The position numbers were made by a program, and so were the translations under genes. A DNA stretch of 35,128 nt from [Leptolyngbya] sp. JSC-1. GTDB lineage: Bacteria; Cyanobacteriota; Cyanobacteriia; Elainellales; Elainellaceae. Positions within the stretch are counted from its first letter, which is position 1; every line of letters begins with the position of its first letter. Of the stretch, positions 24,128-33,516 are shown piece after piece. The DNA lies in the NCBI GenBank assembly GCA_000733415.1, contig KL662192.1, positions 1,362,922 through 1,398,049 of the forward strand. Direction: 5' to 3'. The notes under the pieces were generated by a model. The model was not told the DNA's origin, made no database searches, and saw only the letters and a program-made list of their open reading frames with translations.

Positions 24128-27100
24128 ATGCCAAAGTATTTTGTCAGTTTACAAGATAAGACACCATATCAAACGATCGACAGTATACCATTCTGTGTGT
24201 GGCACTACCAGATTGCGGTTAGCGGTGACAGTGAAGCGATGCCCAAAAAACTAGGGCTAGCATTTTCTAAACATATCGAGATTCGAGATCCGGCTTCTCA
24301 TCCTGATATTACGGCGATTCAGGATACTGAGATCGATCGGACTTCAAGTGCCGGGACGCAGTTTGTCCTGATTTCGATTCCGCCCTCAAATGGTTTGCGC
24401 TCAGATAGTTGGCGATCAGACGATCTGTCAGACGATCTGTACCTCGATTTGAATTTTCTTGCCCCCTGTGCCGACGATGCCTTTTCGCCGATTCAATTGA
24501 TTGCGCCCGACGTAACCTCTAGCCAATGGCAAACGCTCCCTTTCCAAACCAATGCTAATACTCCAGAGGGGCTGACGCAAACGATTTTGGCACCCGTTGC
24601 AGTGGATCAAGCTGGGACACCCCTGTCAAATACGACTCTGACCGAGGCGGCACGACGTATTGAAAAGGGAACCCTAGTGCCGTTGCAAGTGGAACAGGCG
24701 ACTGGCAATCGCGGGAAATTGGCAATCGTCAAGCATGCGTTTATTCGTCAGCTAGCTTTGCAGCCTGGAGAAGTAATGGCTGTTCGACGGCAGCTTGGTT
24801 CGCCTGAAGGTCCTGCCATTTCCTCAGAAGAGACGTTTAGCGAGACTCCTTGGGATCTCTTAGCAGCGTTTGAACAACCTGCCATTCCCTCCCTGCTGCC
24901 CGATCCAGGAACCTTCTCTGATGTCCCGTTAGCGGCTTTGCAGGCGTTTGGTACTGCTCTGACCCAAGTTCGACAGCAGTCCCTCTTGCAGGTACAGCGT
25001 AGCCTCTCTGTCGCAGCGGATGACCTGCAAACTCAGGAAGCCCCTGTTCATCTAGCCGCGATCCAAGGTGAGTTGCTTAGTTCGCTCCATCTAGCCACGA
25101 TTGCCAACAAGCACCTGGAGACTGTGACAAGTGACAAGGCAACGCCTATCGGAATGTTGAACCTGGAGCGGCTCGAAATGGCACCAGCAGGGGTCCAGCG
25201 GGGTGAACTGGTAGCAACGATTCCGTTGGCTCCCCTGGAGGAAACAGCGGTGGTCTATAAAGAATGGTCAGTGACATCCAAGGAGTTTACGTCTATTGTG
25301 GTGGATTCGCTAGAAGAAGTTAGTGAAGTTGGGGTAACTGATAATACTGAGCTTACTCAATCCACTAGCTCGCAGCTTCAACATAGCAATCAATTTAACA
25401 TCACGGGTACCGTATCAGGTGGCATTCCAATTATATCTGGGTCAACGACTACAACATTTAGTGCTCAGGATGCAGCTTCACAGTCTGCGGCAGAGAGCCG
25501 TAAGCACGCAGTCAGCATTACCCAAAAGGCATCCTCGCGCTCGAAGCAAGAACACAAAGTCACGATTTCAACCAAAACAGAGACAGGGACTTCGGAAACG
25601 ACAACCCGTCTTCTGAAGAATTCTAGCCCCACCGATCCAATGCGAATTGATTATTTCAGTCTGATGCGTAAGTGGCAGGTTCGCCTGTATCGCTACGGTT
25701 TACGGCTGACTTATGACGTCGTGATTCCAGAGCCGGCTGGTGCGATGCGAGAGATCTATGCGCGTTTGAGCGAGTTGCGCTCGAAACTGGCTCCTTTCGA
25801 GTTTCCGATTAAGCCAAGCGATATTACGAAAGATCGACGCCCCGGAGAAGACAAGGACCATTATCTTGTCCTGGCTGATTTGTATCATGTGCAGGTGCCT
25901 CAGTATCCGGAATCTCCTGCACCATTGCAGCCGAATAAGACGTTTAGCCCTGGTGAAAGTTGGCATTTTACCCAACTGGAGTTCGAGGTTCCAGCCGGTG
26001 CGATAGTCGATAGTGTGTTGCTGCATGCACAGATTGCTGACCGTCCAGAGGTGAATATCAACTTTGCCGTTTTGGGCACGAAGTTTAGCAAAAATGGTGT
26101 AGTTGGCCCGCTGATTATCGGCTCGGAAGGGCCACTCAAGGCTTGGAATGATCAGAATTTTCTGCATGGCAGCACCGGGCGTCAGACGGTGACTTTCTTC
26201 ACGCACTATGCCGATGGTCCAAGCTGGATTGGGCTGACAGTCAACTTGTCACCTGCTGGGGAAAAAGTCGCGCACTGGCGCACTGATGTCTGGAACGCAC
26301 TCTATAACGCTGCCCAACTGCGATACTTTGCCGAACAGCAGGAAATTCAAGCTCAGATTGCTCGACTGGAACAGCAATTAGAAAGTGTTGATACCCTGAC
26401 GCTCCGCCGCGAAGAGAGCGACGAGATTATGAAGGGTGTCCTGCGATTTCTGCTGGGTCCTGGCTTTGAATTTATGCCGGATGCGGTATTGAACGCAATC
26501 AAACGAACAGGTGGCAATCCTATATATGGCGTTGGATTTACGGGGAATAAGCTAGGCATCAGCGGTAGTGACTTTGCTTTAGTGACACAGTATGAAAATA
26601 TTGTTCGCTTTATTAACCAGGCAATTGAATGGGAAAATGTCGTTTATTTTCTCTACTCGTATTTCTGGGATGTTCCACCGAGTTGGCCGTTCATTCGCCA
26701 GATTCGGCATCCGGACGCAACTCGTCAAGCCTTTTTACGGGCTGGCAGTGCACGGGTCGTGTTGACGATTCGTAAAGGATGGGAAGAACGTTGGGTCCGC
26801 TTCCAGGATACCTTTGACCCGAATGGCGTAACCAACTCTCCCTATCTGACCATTGCCCGCGAAATAGCAGCCTACGACGATCGCAATTACCCTGGTATTC
26901 CACCGGCCAACTCCGGCAAAAGCGCTGCCCGCCTGCAAGATGCAATCTATACGACCTCAGCCTCGCTGTTAAACACCAGCTCAGATCCGGTAACTGTTGA
27001 TGTAGAGTCCAGTATTGGGATTGTGCCTGGACTACCAGTCATCATTGATCACTACGAATACCCAAACTCGATTCAGGAGTCGCAGTTGGTGATAGCCGTG

Positions 27101-27274
27101 CCAAATGATACTCAAATTGTAGTTGAGCGGCTCAACTATGCCCATGGTCGATCAGGACCTTTTCCGATTGTGCAACCTGGCGAGAAGGGAGTCCTGATTG
27201 CTGAGTGGAATGAGTATACACCTACCTCTGGTATCGATATTGCCGTGACGAGCAACCTTGCAACCGTAAGCTAG
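24128..27274 (+). CDS. large protein of unknown function (1048 aa)
   Basis: ATG 24128 follows GGAG at eight bases; an alternative ATG at 24239 would remove 37 residues. No catalytic family is recognised. The product has no signal peptide or clear membrane helix. A Ser/Thr/Gln-rich region at about 375-500 (alternating polar beta-type sequence such as TVSGGIPIISGSTTTTFSAQ and HKVTISTKTETGTSETTTRL) is followed by a conserved-looking core, RIDYFSLMRKWQVRLYRYGL. A short coiled coil lies near 735-765 (EQQEIQAQIARLEQQLESV), and a beta-rich C-terminus follows. The polar beta segment could suit a fibre, tail-like or pore-forming protein, but that is only an impression. A GH5-like gene follows on the same strand. 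Confidence 0.8.
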   Translation: MPKYFVSLQDKTPYQTIDSIPFCVWHYQIAVSGDSEAMPKKLGLAFSKHIEIRDPASHPDITAIQDTEIDRTSSAGTQFVLISIPPSNGLRSDSWRSDDLSDDLYLDLNFLAPCADDAFSPIQLIAPDVTSSQWQTLPFQTNANTPEGLTQTILAPVAVDQAGTPLSNTTLTEAARRIEKGTLVPLQVEQATGNRGKLAIVKHAFIRQLALQPGEVMAVRRQLGSPEGPAISSEETFSETPWDLLAAFEQPAIPSLLPDPGTFSDVPLAALQAFGTALTQVRQQSLLQVQRSLSVAADDLQTQEAPVHLAAIQGELLSSLHLATIANKHLETVTSDKATPIGMLNLERLEMAPAGVQRGELVATIPLAPLEETAVVYKEWSVTSKEFTSIVVDSLEEVSEVGVTDNTELTQSTSSQLQHSNQFNITGTVSGGIPIISGSTTTTFSAQDAASQSAAESRKHAVSITQKASSRSKQEHKVTISTKTETGTSETTTRLLKNSSPTDPMRIDYFSLMRKWQVRLYRYGLRLTYDVVIPEPAGAMREIYARLSELRSKLAPFEFPIKPSDITKDRRPGEDKDHYLVLADLYHVQVPQYPESPAPLQPNKTFSPGESWHFTQLEFEVPAGAIVDSVLLHAQIADRPEVNINFAVLGTKFSKNGVVGPLIIGSEGPLKAWNDQNFLHGSTGRQTVTFFTHYADGPSWIGLTVNLSPAGEKVAHWRTDVWNALYNAAQLRYFAEQQEIQAQIARLEQQLESVDTLTLRREESDEIMKGVLRFLLGPGFEFMPDAVLNAIKRTGGNPIYGVGFTGNKLGISGSDFALVTQYENIVRFINQAIEWENVVYFLYSYFWDVPPSWPFIRQIRHPDATRQAFLRAGSARVVLTIRKGWEERWVRFQDTFDPNGVTNSPYLTIAREIAAYDDRNYPGIPPANSGKSAARLQDAIYTTSASLLNTSSDPVTVDVESSIGIVPGLPVIIDHYEYPNSIQESQLVIAVPNDTQIVVERLNYAHGRSGPFPIVQPGEKGVLIAEWNEYTPTSGIDIAVTSNLATVS

Positions 27275-27482
27275 CTGTTATGGCAATCTTAGATGAGTTG
27301 AGGAGTCAGGAGTCAGGAGTTATATCAAATCCGGTTGATAAACCTGAGTTTGTATAGATGCGTTATTTCCTGCGGAAAAGCTACGCCTATGCGAAATGCC
27401 TGTACAGCAATTAAATCAAGGGGGGGTAGTCGGATTTGATATTGGGAGTCAGATTTTTGGATATAAATTGTGAGGTGAGGTG

Positions 27483-28643
27483 ATGCTAGTTGGATTCAAT
27501 TATCCCTGGCCTGCCAACCGATATATTACGATCGGACCCAATCTTGCGCCGCGCGGCGAACCACAGCCGTGGACACGGGATACGAAAATGCTCGAAAACT
27601 TCAAAATATTGAAGAATGCGGGTGTTACAGTGGTGCGAATGTGGCTGATGGGCGATGGCGCAAACTATGACGGAACGGTTACATTTAACATTAAGAAGCA
27701 ATCCTGGGACTTTGAACCTCCAGAACGAGTACATCACTCCTTTCTCGATGACTTTAGGGCGCTGCTAACTATTTGCGAAAGTGCGGGGATGCAGTTGATT
27801 CCAGTTTTGGTTGATTTTGCATTTTTTGATGAACCCCTTGGTGATAGTCGTGGAGTCAGGGGAAAAACCAACGGTAACTACTCGCGCGGGAAGCGAGCAA
27901 TTCCCTCTAACCCTGCCTACCGTCGTCGATTTATTGAAGGCACCCTAGAACCCCTGCTCAAAGTGGCGGCGGAGAAGAAAACAGTCATCTATGCGTTCGA
28001 TGTATTTAACGAACCTTGGTGGTGTATTGCTCCAATCACCGGCTCCTTGTTTGGCCGCTCAATGGATAAAGATAGCCTGGTTGCATTTCTGTCGGACTGT
28101 ACGGCTTCAGTCAAGAAATTTGGCCTGAAAAGCACCATCGGACACCGTTATCTGAGCGACATCATTAACACCTTTTCAGCCATCAAGGTTGACCTGCCAC
28201 AGCATCATTATTATGCATCCTTGGTGTTTGATCATTTACTTCCTCAACCCCGCTCTCCTTCGCTGATTGCGCCGGGAACAACCTATCCCAGGCCAGCGAA
28301 AATACTAGGTGAGTTTGCCTCGGTTACCAAAATAGAATATGAACAACTCAAGACCCAAGCCAAAAACGAGCAGGATCCTAAGCGTAAGCAATTATTAGAA
28401 GCAGAACTTGGACGACTTGAGATTCAGACTAACTATTGGCCAGAGCTACGCGGCAGAGACTACGATCCTAAAACGGTGCTGGAAGAAAGGCTCAAATATG
28501 CAGAAGAAGTAGGATACGAACTGGCCCTATTCTGGAATGAGGCTGTTGATCCAGTCAAAGCAACCGTTGATCAGATCAAATTAGCCCCAGGCAAGCTCGA
28601 AAGTGTGAAACGGTTCACGTCCAAGCGATCGAAGATGAATTGA
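27483..28643 (+). CDS. GH5-like (clan A) glycoside hydrolase family protein
   Basis: ATG 27483 is preceded by GAGGTGAGG. The 386-residue product looks like a (beta/alpha)8 glycoside hydrolase. VTVVRMWLMGDG is in strand 2, FDVFNEPWW carries the likely acid/base Glu177, and ILGEFAS carries the likely nucleophile Glu277. HHYYA between them fits the histidine/tyrosine region of clan A. A lysine-rich insert at about 282-320 (KIEYEQLKTQAKNEQDPKRK) is unusual. There is no signal peptide, so it would be cytosolic or released by a non-classical route. The sugar substrate is unknown. The preceding 1048-residue gene may be functionally linked, though 208 bases separate them. Confidence 0.78.
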   Translation: MLVGFNYPWPANRYITIGPNLAPRGEPQPWTRDTKMLENFKILKNAGVTVVRMWLMGDGANYDGTVTFNIKKQSWDFEPPERVHHSFLDDFRALLTICESAGMQLIPVLVDFAFFDEPLGDSRGVRGKTNGNYSRGKRAIPSNPAYRRRFIEGTLEPLLKVAAEKKTVIYAFDVFNEPWWCIAPITGSLFGRSMDKDSLVAFLSDCTASVKKFGLKSTIGHRYLSDIINTFSAIKVDLPQHHYYASLVFDHLLPQPRSPSLIAPGTTYPRPAKILGEFASVTKIEYEQLKTQAKNEQDPKRKQLLEAELGRLEIQTNYWPELRGRDYDPKTVLEERLKYAEEVGYELALFWNEAVDPVKATVDQIKLAPGKLESVKRFTSKRSKMN

Positions 28644-28845
28644 GATCCCAAATATCATGGATTGATGATATTGCTTAGATGGCCTATTTTCCCCACAAGT
28701 TCCTCAAATTCTTCCTCTATAACGAATATGGAAAGAAAAACGAGTTTCTAGTGACCAAGTAACCCTCCAACCCTCTCATCTCTGCAACCTGCCACTTGAG
28801 ACTCATTGCTTAACCGTCACCACTCCTATAGGAGGCAAAAAGCTT

Positions 28846-31074
28846 ATGTTTGAGCAATGGAAAGGATTCCATTCCGGTAATTGGATGAACGAAATCGATG
28901 TCCGCGACTTCATCCAAACTAACTACACGCCCTATGCAGGCGATGAAGCGTTTCTGATTGGACCAACCGTTCGGACCGATGCCCTCTGGAGTCAGGTGAA
29001 AGCGTTAATGGCGCAAGAGCGGGAAAAAGGCATTCTAGATGCAGATACGGCAATTGTTTCCACGGTTACGTCCCATCCTCCCGGCTACATTGATCAGAAC
29101 TTAGAGCAAATTGTGGGTTTACAGACGGACAAACCATTAAAACGAGCTATTATGCCGTTTGGTGGGATTCGAGTCGTCAAAGCCTCGCTGGAAGCCTATG
29201 GGTATCAGCTAAAGCCAGCCACCGAGGAGATTTTCACCAACTATCGCAAAACCCATAATGACGGGGTATTTGATGGCTACACCAAAGAAATGCGCTTGGC
29301 GCGGCATTCGGGCATCATCACTGGCTTGCCAGACGCCTATGGTCGGGGTCGGATTATTGGCGATTACCGTCGCGTACCGCTGTATGGCGTGGAACGGCTG
29401 ATTGACGACAAGAAAACCCAACTCGAATCGCTGGAAGTAGACACGATTGACAGCTACACAATTGGCCTACGCGAAGAACTCAACGAACAAATTAGAGCCT
29501 TGTTTGAGCTGAAGCAAATGGCAGCCAGCTACGGGTTTGATCTTGGTCGGCCAGCTGCTGATGCTAAAGAAGCGGTGCAGTGGCTGTATTTCGCTTATCT
29601 CGCCGCGGTCAAAGAACAAAATGGTGCGGCTATGTCGCTAGGACGGGTTTCTACGTTTTTGGACATTTACTTTGAGCGCGACTTGCAGCAAGGTAAATTC
29701 AGCGAAACAGAACTGCAAGAGTTGATCGACCACTTTGTGATGAAGCTGCGGATGGTGCGCTTTTTGCGCACGCCGGAATATAACGAGCTATTCTCTGGCG
29801 ATCCCACCTGGGTGACAGAATCGATTGGTGGTGTTGGTGTGGATGGGAGACCGTTGGTGACGCGCACCAGTTTTCGGATGCTCCATACTCTACATACTCT
29901 AGGTCCAGCTCCCGAACCAAATCTCACCGTCCTGTGGTCTGAACGATTGCCACTGCCGTTCAAACGCTATTGTGCTAAAGTCTCCACCGAAACTAGCTCG
30001 ATTCAATACGAGAACGATGATTTAATGCGACCCTACTGGGGCGATGATTACGCAATTGCCTGCTGTGTTTCGGCGATGCGAATTGGCAAACAGATGCAGT
30101 TCTTTGGAGCACGGGTGAATCTGGCTAAGTGTTTGCTGTATGCCATCAATGGCGGTAAGGATGAGAAATCCGGTGAACAGATTGGACCAGCCTATGCTCC
30201 AATCACCAGTGAATACTTAGATCACGACGAGGTGATGCAGAAGTTTACTAACATGATGGCTTGGTTGGCAAAAGCCTACATCAACACGCTGAATGTAATC
30301 CACTACATGCATGACAAATATTGCTACGAGCGCCTGGAAATGGCCCTGCATGACCGCGATGTTTTTCGGACAATGGCCTGCGGGATTGCTGGGTTGTCGG
30401 TAGTAGCCGATTCACTCTCGGCGATTAAGTATGCCAAAGTCAAAGCGATTCGGAATCTAGCTGGACTAGTCGTTGACTATCAGATTGAAGGCGATTTTCC
30501 TAAGTACGGTAATAACGACGACCGAGTTGATCAGATCGCGGTTGATCTGGTGAAGCAGTTTATGAATCAACTGAAGCAGCACAAAACCTACCGAGATGCA
30601 GTTCCGACCCAATCTGTGTTAACCATCACCTCTAACGTAGTCTATGGCAAGAAAACCGGTAACACACCCGATGGCCGCAAGGCAGGAGAACCCTTTGCGC
30701 CCGGGGCCAATCCCATGCATGGACGAGATAGCAAGGGCGCAATTGCCTCGCTGGCCTCGGTTGCTAAGCTCCCCTATGCCTACGCACAAGACGGTATCTC
30801 GAACACGTTTTCGATTGTTCCTGGAGCGCTAGGCAAAACTGAGGAGGATCAATTCACTAATCTAGTGGGGATGCTGGATGGTTATTTCCACGATGGCGGA
30901 CACCACATCAATGTGAATGTTTTGAATCGAGAGATGCTGCTGGATGCGATAGATCATCCCGAACTCTATCCACAGCTAACTATCCGTGTTTCTGGCTATG
31001 CGGTCAACTTTATCAAGCTAACTCGTGAACAGCAGTTGGATGTGATCAAGCGCACGTTCCACGATCGGTTCTAA
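28846..31074 (+). CDS. pflB: pyruvate formate-lyase (formate C-acetyltransferase)
   Basis: This glycyl-radical enzyme splits pyruvate with CoA to acetyl-CoA and formate under anoxic conditions. The 742-residue product has the catalytic pair Cys406-Cys407 in YAIACCVSAMRIGKQ, which distinguishes true pyruvate formate-lyase from other glycyl-radical enzymes. The radical site is Gly717 in IRVSGYAVNF near the C-terminus. The N-terminus WKGFHSGNW and CDS length are typical. ATG 28846 follows AGGAGG at a good distance. No activating radical-SAM enzyme (PflA) lies in the window, so activation must come from elsewhere. Dark or anoxic fermentation is the expected role; the Crp-family regulator nearby may control it. 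Confidence 0.96.
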   Translation: MFEQWKGFHSGNWMNEIDVRDFIQTNYTPYAGDEAFLIGPTVRTDALWSQVKALMAQEREKGILDADTAIVSTVTSHPPGYIDQNLEQIVGLQTDKPLKRAIMPFGGIRVVKASLEAYGYQLKPATEEIFTNYRKTHNDGVFDGYTKEMRLARHSGIITGLPDAYGRGRIIGDYRRVPLYGVERLIDDKKTQLESLEVDTIDSYTIGLREELNEQIRALFELKQMAASYGFDLGRPAADAKEAVQWLYFAYLAAVKEQNGAAMSLGRVSTFLDIYFERDLQQGKFSETELQELIDHFVMKLRMVRFLRTPEYNELFSGDPTWVTESIGGVGVDGRPLVTRTSFRMLHTLHTLGPAPEPNLTVLWSERLPLPFKRYCAKVSTETSSIQYENDDLMRPYWGDDYAIACCVSAMRIGKQMQFFGARVNLAKCLLYAINGGKDEKSGEQIGPAYAPITSEYLDHDEVMQKFTNMMAWLAKAYINTLNVIHYMHDKYCYERLEMALHDRDVFRTMACGIAGLSVVADSLSAIKYAKVKAIRNLAGLVVDYQIEGDFPKYGNNDDRVDQIAVDLVKQFMNQLKQHKTYRDAVPTQSVLTITSNVVYGKKTGNTPDGRKAGEPFAPGANPMHGRDSKGAIASLASVAKLPYAYAQDGISNTFSIVPGALGKTEEDQFTNLVGMLDGYFHDGGHHINVNVLNREMLLDAIDHPELYPQLTIRVSGYAVNFIKLTREQQLDVIKRTFHDRF

Positions 31075-31118
31075 TGGTTCTCAATTGAATGGTTTGCAAT
31101 TGAACGGTTTTCGATTGA

Positions 31119-31742
31119 TCAGAGTCGAGCCAGCCCGCGCTTCAGTGCAATTGTGACTGCTTGAGTGCGATCGCTGGCTCCCAATTTTTCCAAAATGTTG
31201 CGGACATGAAATTTGACGGTGCCCTCAACGATGCAAAGTTCTTCACTGATGGTGCGATTGCTTTTTCCCTGCACCATCAGCCGCAACACCTCCATTTCCC
31301 GATCTGTCAATTCAGAGTCGGAAAACCGCTCGGTCAGCTTTTGAGCTACGGATGACATCACGTATTTCTGGCCAGCATGCACTCTACGAATGGCTTCAAA
31401 CAATTCCTGACAGGGTACATGCTTGAGCAAGTAGCCGCAGGCACCAGCACGCAAAGCCCGATAGATATCTTCATCGCCGTCGTAGATAGTGAGGATGATG
31501 ATGCGAGCTTGGGGAAATTGGTTTCGTAGCGTGACAACGATATCTGTGCCTTCCATTTCCGGCATGCGTATGTCCATCAACAGAATGTCGGGGCGATGCT
31601 GCTGATATTGGGCAATCGCTTCAGGTCCATTCTTTGCCAAAGCCACCACTTGAAAGTCGGGCTGTTTTTCTAATAATGCAGATAAACCTTCACGCATTGG
31701 GGGATGATTGTCTGCAATTAACAATCGAATGGGAACCATCAT
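31119..31742 (-). CDS. NarL/FixJ-family response regulator
   Basis: The start is placed at ATG 31742 (or 31739, three bases later), with AAGGA about eleven bases before it, giving about 207 residues. The receiver domain spans about 3-120, with RLLIADNHPPMREGL and the phospho-acceptor Asp in ILLMDIRMPEMEG. The C-terminal LuxR-type helix-turn-helix spans about 145-205 (LTDREMEVLRLMVQGKSN, then TVKFHVRNILEKLGA). It lies downstream of the Crp-type gene on the same strand, 480 bases away, and converges on pflB. A cognate kinase is not certain: the kinase at 33517 is of the HisKA type, whereas NarL regulators usually pair with HisKA_3 kinases. Confidence 0.93.
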   Translation of the reverse strand: MMVPIRLLIADNHPPMREGLSALLEKQPDFQVVALAKNGPEAIAQYQQHRPDILLMDIRMPEMEGTDIVVTLRNQFPQARIIILTIYDGDEDIYRALRAGACGYLLKHVPCQELFEAIRRVHAGQKYVMSSVAQKLTERFSDSELTDREMEVLRLMVQGKSNRTISEELCIVEGTVKFHVRNILEKLGASDRTQAVTIALKRGLARL

Positions 31743-31907
31743 CTGGTGATTTATCCTTTTTTTCTGAAGCAACTCAAACCTTTGCCCAACCACGTTTGGA
31801 ACGAATATACCAGAAGAGCGAAAAGATCCACTTGATCGAAATCAATTTAAGAATTTCTTCAAGGGGGTTTTTAGTGCTTGTGAAGAGAGGAGTCAGGAGT
31901 TGAGCAT

Positions 31908-32020
31908 TTCGACTACGCTCAATGCTCGATTTCTGGCTAAGAAGAGGGTTGAGTAGAGTGGGATGCATTCGACTACGCTCAATGCTCGATTTCTGGCGAG
32001 GAGGGTTGAGCGAAGTCGAA
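31908..32020. repeat. 30-bp direct repeat plus inverted copy (dispersed element)
   Basis: A 30-base unit beginning TTCGACTACGCTCAATGCTC occurs at 31908-31937 and identically at 31968-31997, exactly 60 bases apart. An inverted shorter copy, TTGAGCGAAGTCGAA, is at 32006-32020. This family is common in cyanobacterial intergenic DNA. It lies in the 481-base gap between the two regulators. Confidence 0.92.
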
Positions 32021-32106
32021 ACCTGAACCCATGGCTAACTCTATTTCACCCCTCCTACTTATGGAAAAACATAGCCTTGAAAAATAAAAAATGAAATTAT
32101 AGAAGA

Positions 32107-32217
32107 ACAGTAAAATACACTTTTGCTTTTTTTAGAATAAACACAAAAGCGTATTTTACTGTATGGCACTAGGCTTTTTGCCTAACTAAAAAATATACAC
32201 TATTTAATATATAGTGT
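32107..32217 (-). terminator. three successive hairpins after the crp-type gene
   Basis: Reading from the stop at 32224 on the minus strand: arms of 7 bp at 32211-32217 and 32197-32203; a small stem TAGGC/GCCTA at 32170-32184 with an A5 loop; then a 19-bp stem with one mismatch at 32144-32162 and 32107-32125. AT-rich sequence with T-runs follows. It probably ends or stabilises the crp-type transcript. Confidence 0.5.
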
Positions 32218-32223
32218 TAATTT

Positions 32224-32826
32224 CTAACGATGTAAAGTAATCCGACCACGCTCACGGCTGATGTAACGTTCTTCCTGAAGCTGAGCCAAAGCGCGGGAGA
32301 GGCTTTCGGGAGTTAGATCTAGATTATAAGCAATTTCCTTTAAGGGACGATCGAGAACGATCACATTCGTGCCTGCTGGAACAGTAACTCGCAAGTAATT
32401 CAATACTCGTTCCGATGCAGAACGGATGCTGCGAATTTGCATCATCACTTTGGTCATATGTAACCGATAGGCCACCTCTCCTAAAAAAGCCATCATCAAC
32501 GAAGGATCTTGGGAAAGGGCGTTAATGAATGCCTGTTTGGGAATAGCCAAAACCTCGGCAGGTTCTTCTACGACAGCCGTACAGAGGTATTTATCGGAGA
32601 CAATCAGAACCTCGGCTAAGAAGTTGCCTGACATGAGTGTATAGTGATTTACCGTCTGCCCTAATTCGGTATAGTGCAGCAGGCGAATCACGCCAGATTC
32701 TACGTAATAGATATAATTGGCAGGATCTCCATCCAGAAATAAGCACTCTTTCCCAGTTAGTGAGCGTCGAGTAATCTGGCTTTTCAGGTCTGCGGGTAGG
32801 TCGTCAAGATTGAACCGTGGCAACAT
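32224..32826 (-). CDS. Crp/Fnr-family transcription regulator
   Basis: The 200-residue product starts at ATG 32826. Residues about 15-120 are the cyclic-nucleotide-binding-type beta barrel (LFLDGDPANYIYYVESGVIRL, then MSGNFLAEVLIV). A long dimer helix follows, then a Crp-type helix-turn-helix at about 150-195 (RPLKEIAYNLDLTPESLSRAL). The N-terminal cysteine cluster of oxygen-sensing FNR is absent, so it is not a classical Fe-S sensor. The cAMP-contact pattern GE..LxxxxxRxA is also not evident (GNFLAEVLIV is there instead), so the signal is open. It is divergent from the histidine kinase across a 690-base gap and is a candidate controller of pflB. Confidence 0.9.
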   Translation of the reverse strand: MLPRFNLDDLPADLKSQITRRSLTGKECLFLDGDPANYIYYVESGVIRLLHYTELGQTVNHYTLMSGNFLAEVLIVSDKYLCTAVVEEPAEVLAIPKQAFINALSQDPSLMMAFLGEVAYRLHMTKVMMQIRSIRSASERVLNYLRVTVPAGTNVIVLDRPLKEIAYNLDLTPESLSRALAQLQEERYISRERGRITLHR

Positions 32827-33516
32827 AGGTGGCTTTTAGAATCAGGTAGAATCAGACAGAACGGAGTTTTAAGCAGGTCGTGCTTATCGACCTTGAAACT
32901 TACCACAATCAACGCGATTTGAAAATGATTTACTACGTAGAAAAACTCTTTGGCCTGATTGACTGACAAATCGTTTGCTCATAGCGGTTCTAGAGGCGGA
33001 GCGGCTTCTCGTAGCGTAACCGCCGCTATTCAAACCAAGTCGGCGACCCGGCTGAGCTTCGTCGAACGCCCTGCGCCGACTAGTCTTGTGGATCAATAAT
33101 CCGCGAAGGCGGGTTTTGTCTGTGTAGGTGCGGCTTCGAGCTGCCAGTGCTTGAACTATGTTGTTTACTTACAGCTTTTTCCAGGCTAATGAAGTACAAA
33201 AAATGGGGTGCAGGGGCCGTGCCCCCACAGCACCTTACCAGAGTGGAAAAAGCTATAGTCAGATGGATGCATAGAAGACAGCTACTGGCAGTCAATTGAT
33301 CCTGACCGTAAGTATAGGATTTTCCCTATCCCAAAGGAATAACTCAGTTTTAAGCTTTGGGTCAGGTTGAAGACTATTTTGATAGGCAGTGGCTACCAGA
33401 AGGCAACTCTCTAAACTGAAATCAACTTAAGATTTTTTTAATACTCTTTTCATCTGTGCCACAAGTTTCGTTCATCTAAACTGAATCCACCCAAACAACC
33501 GAAATGGAGATTTGCA
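32827..33516. repeat. 690-bp gap carrying dispersed repeat elements
   Basis: No gene is supported. At about 32985-33030 lies a GCGGTT...AACCGCCGC inverted element. At 33100-33150 lies CGCGAAGGCGGGTTTTGTCT followed by GTGTAGGTGCGGCTTCGAG, a type of element repeated in many cyanobacterial genomes. At 33208-33232 GCAGGGGCCGTGCCCCCACAGC can form a stem. Promoters for the two divergent regulators must lie here but were not resolved. Confidence 0.6.

Noticed and set aside
23560..24254. Several overlapping short frames before the 1048-residue gene
   Set aside because: They overlap each other and the flanking genes, show no family features, and lie in a repeat-containing gap.
32224..32826. Crp-type regulator as an oxygen-sensing FNR
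   Set aside because: The N-terminal cysteine cluster needed for an oxygen-labile Fe-S centre is missing.
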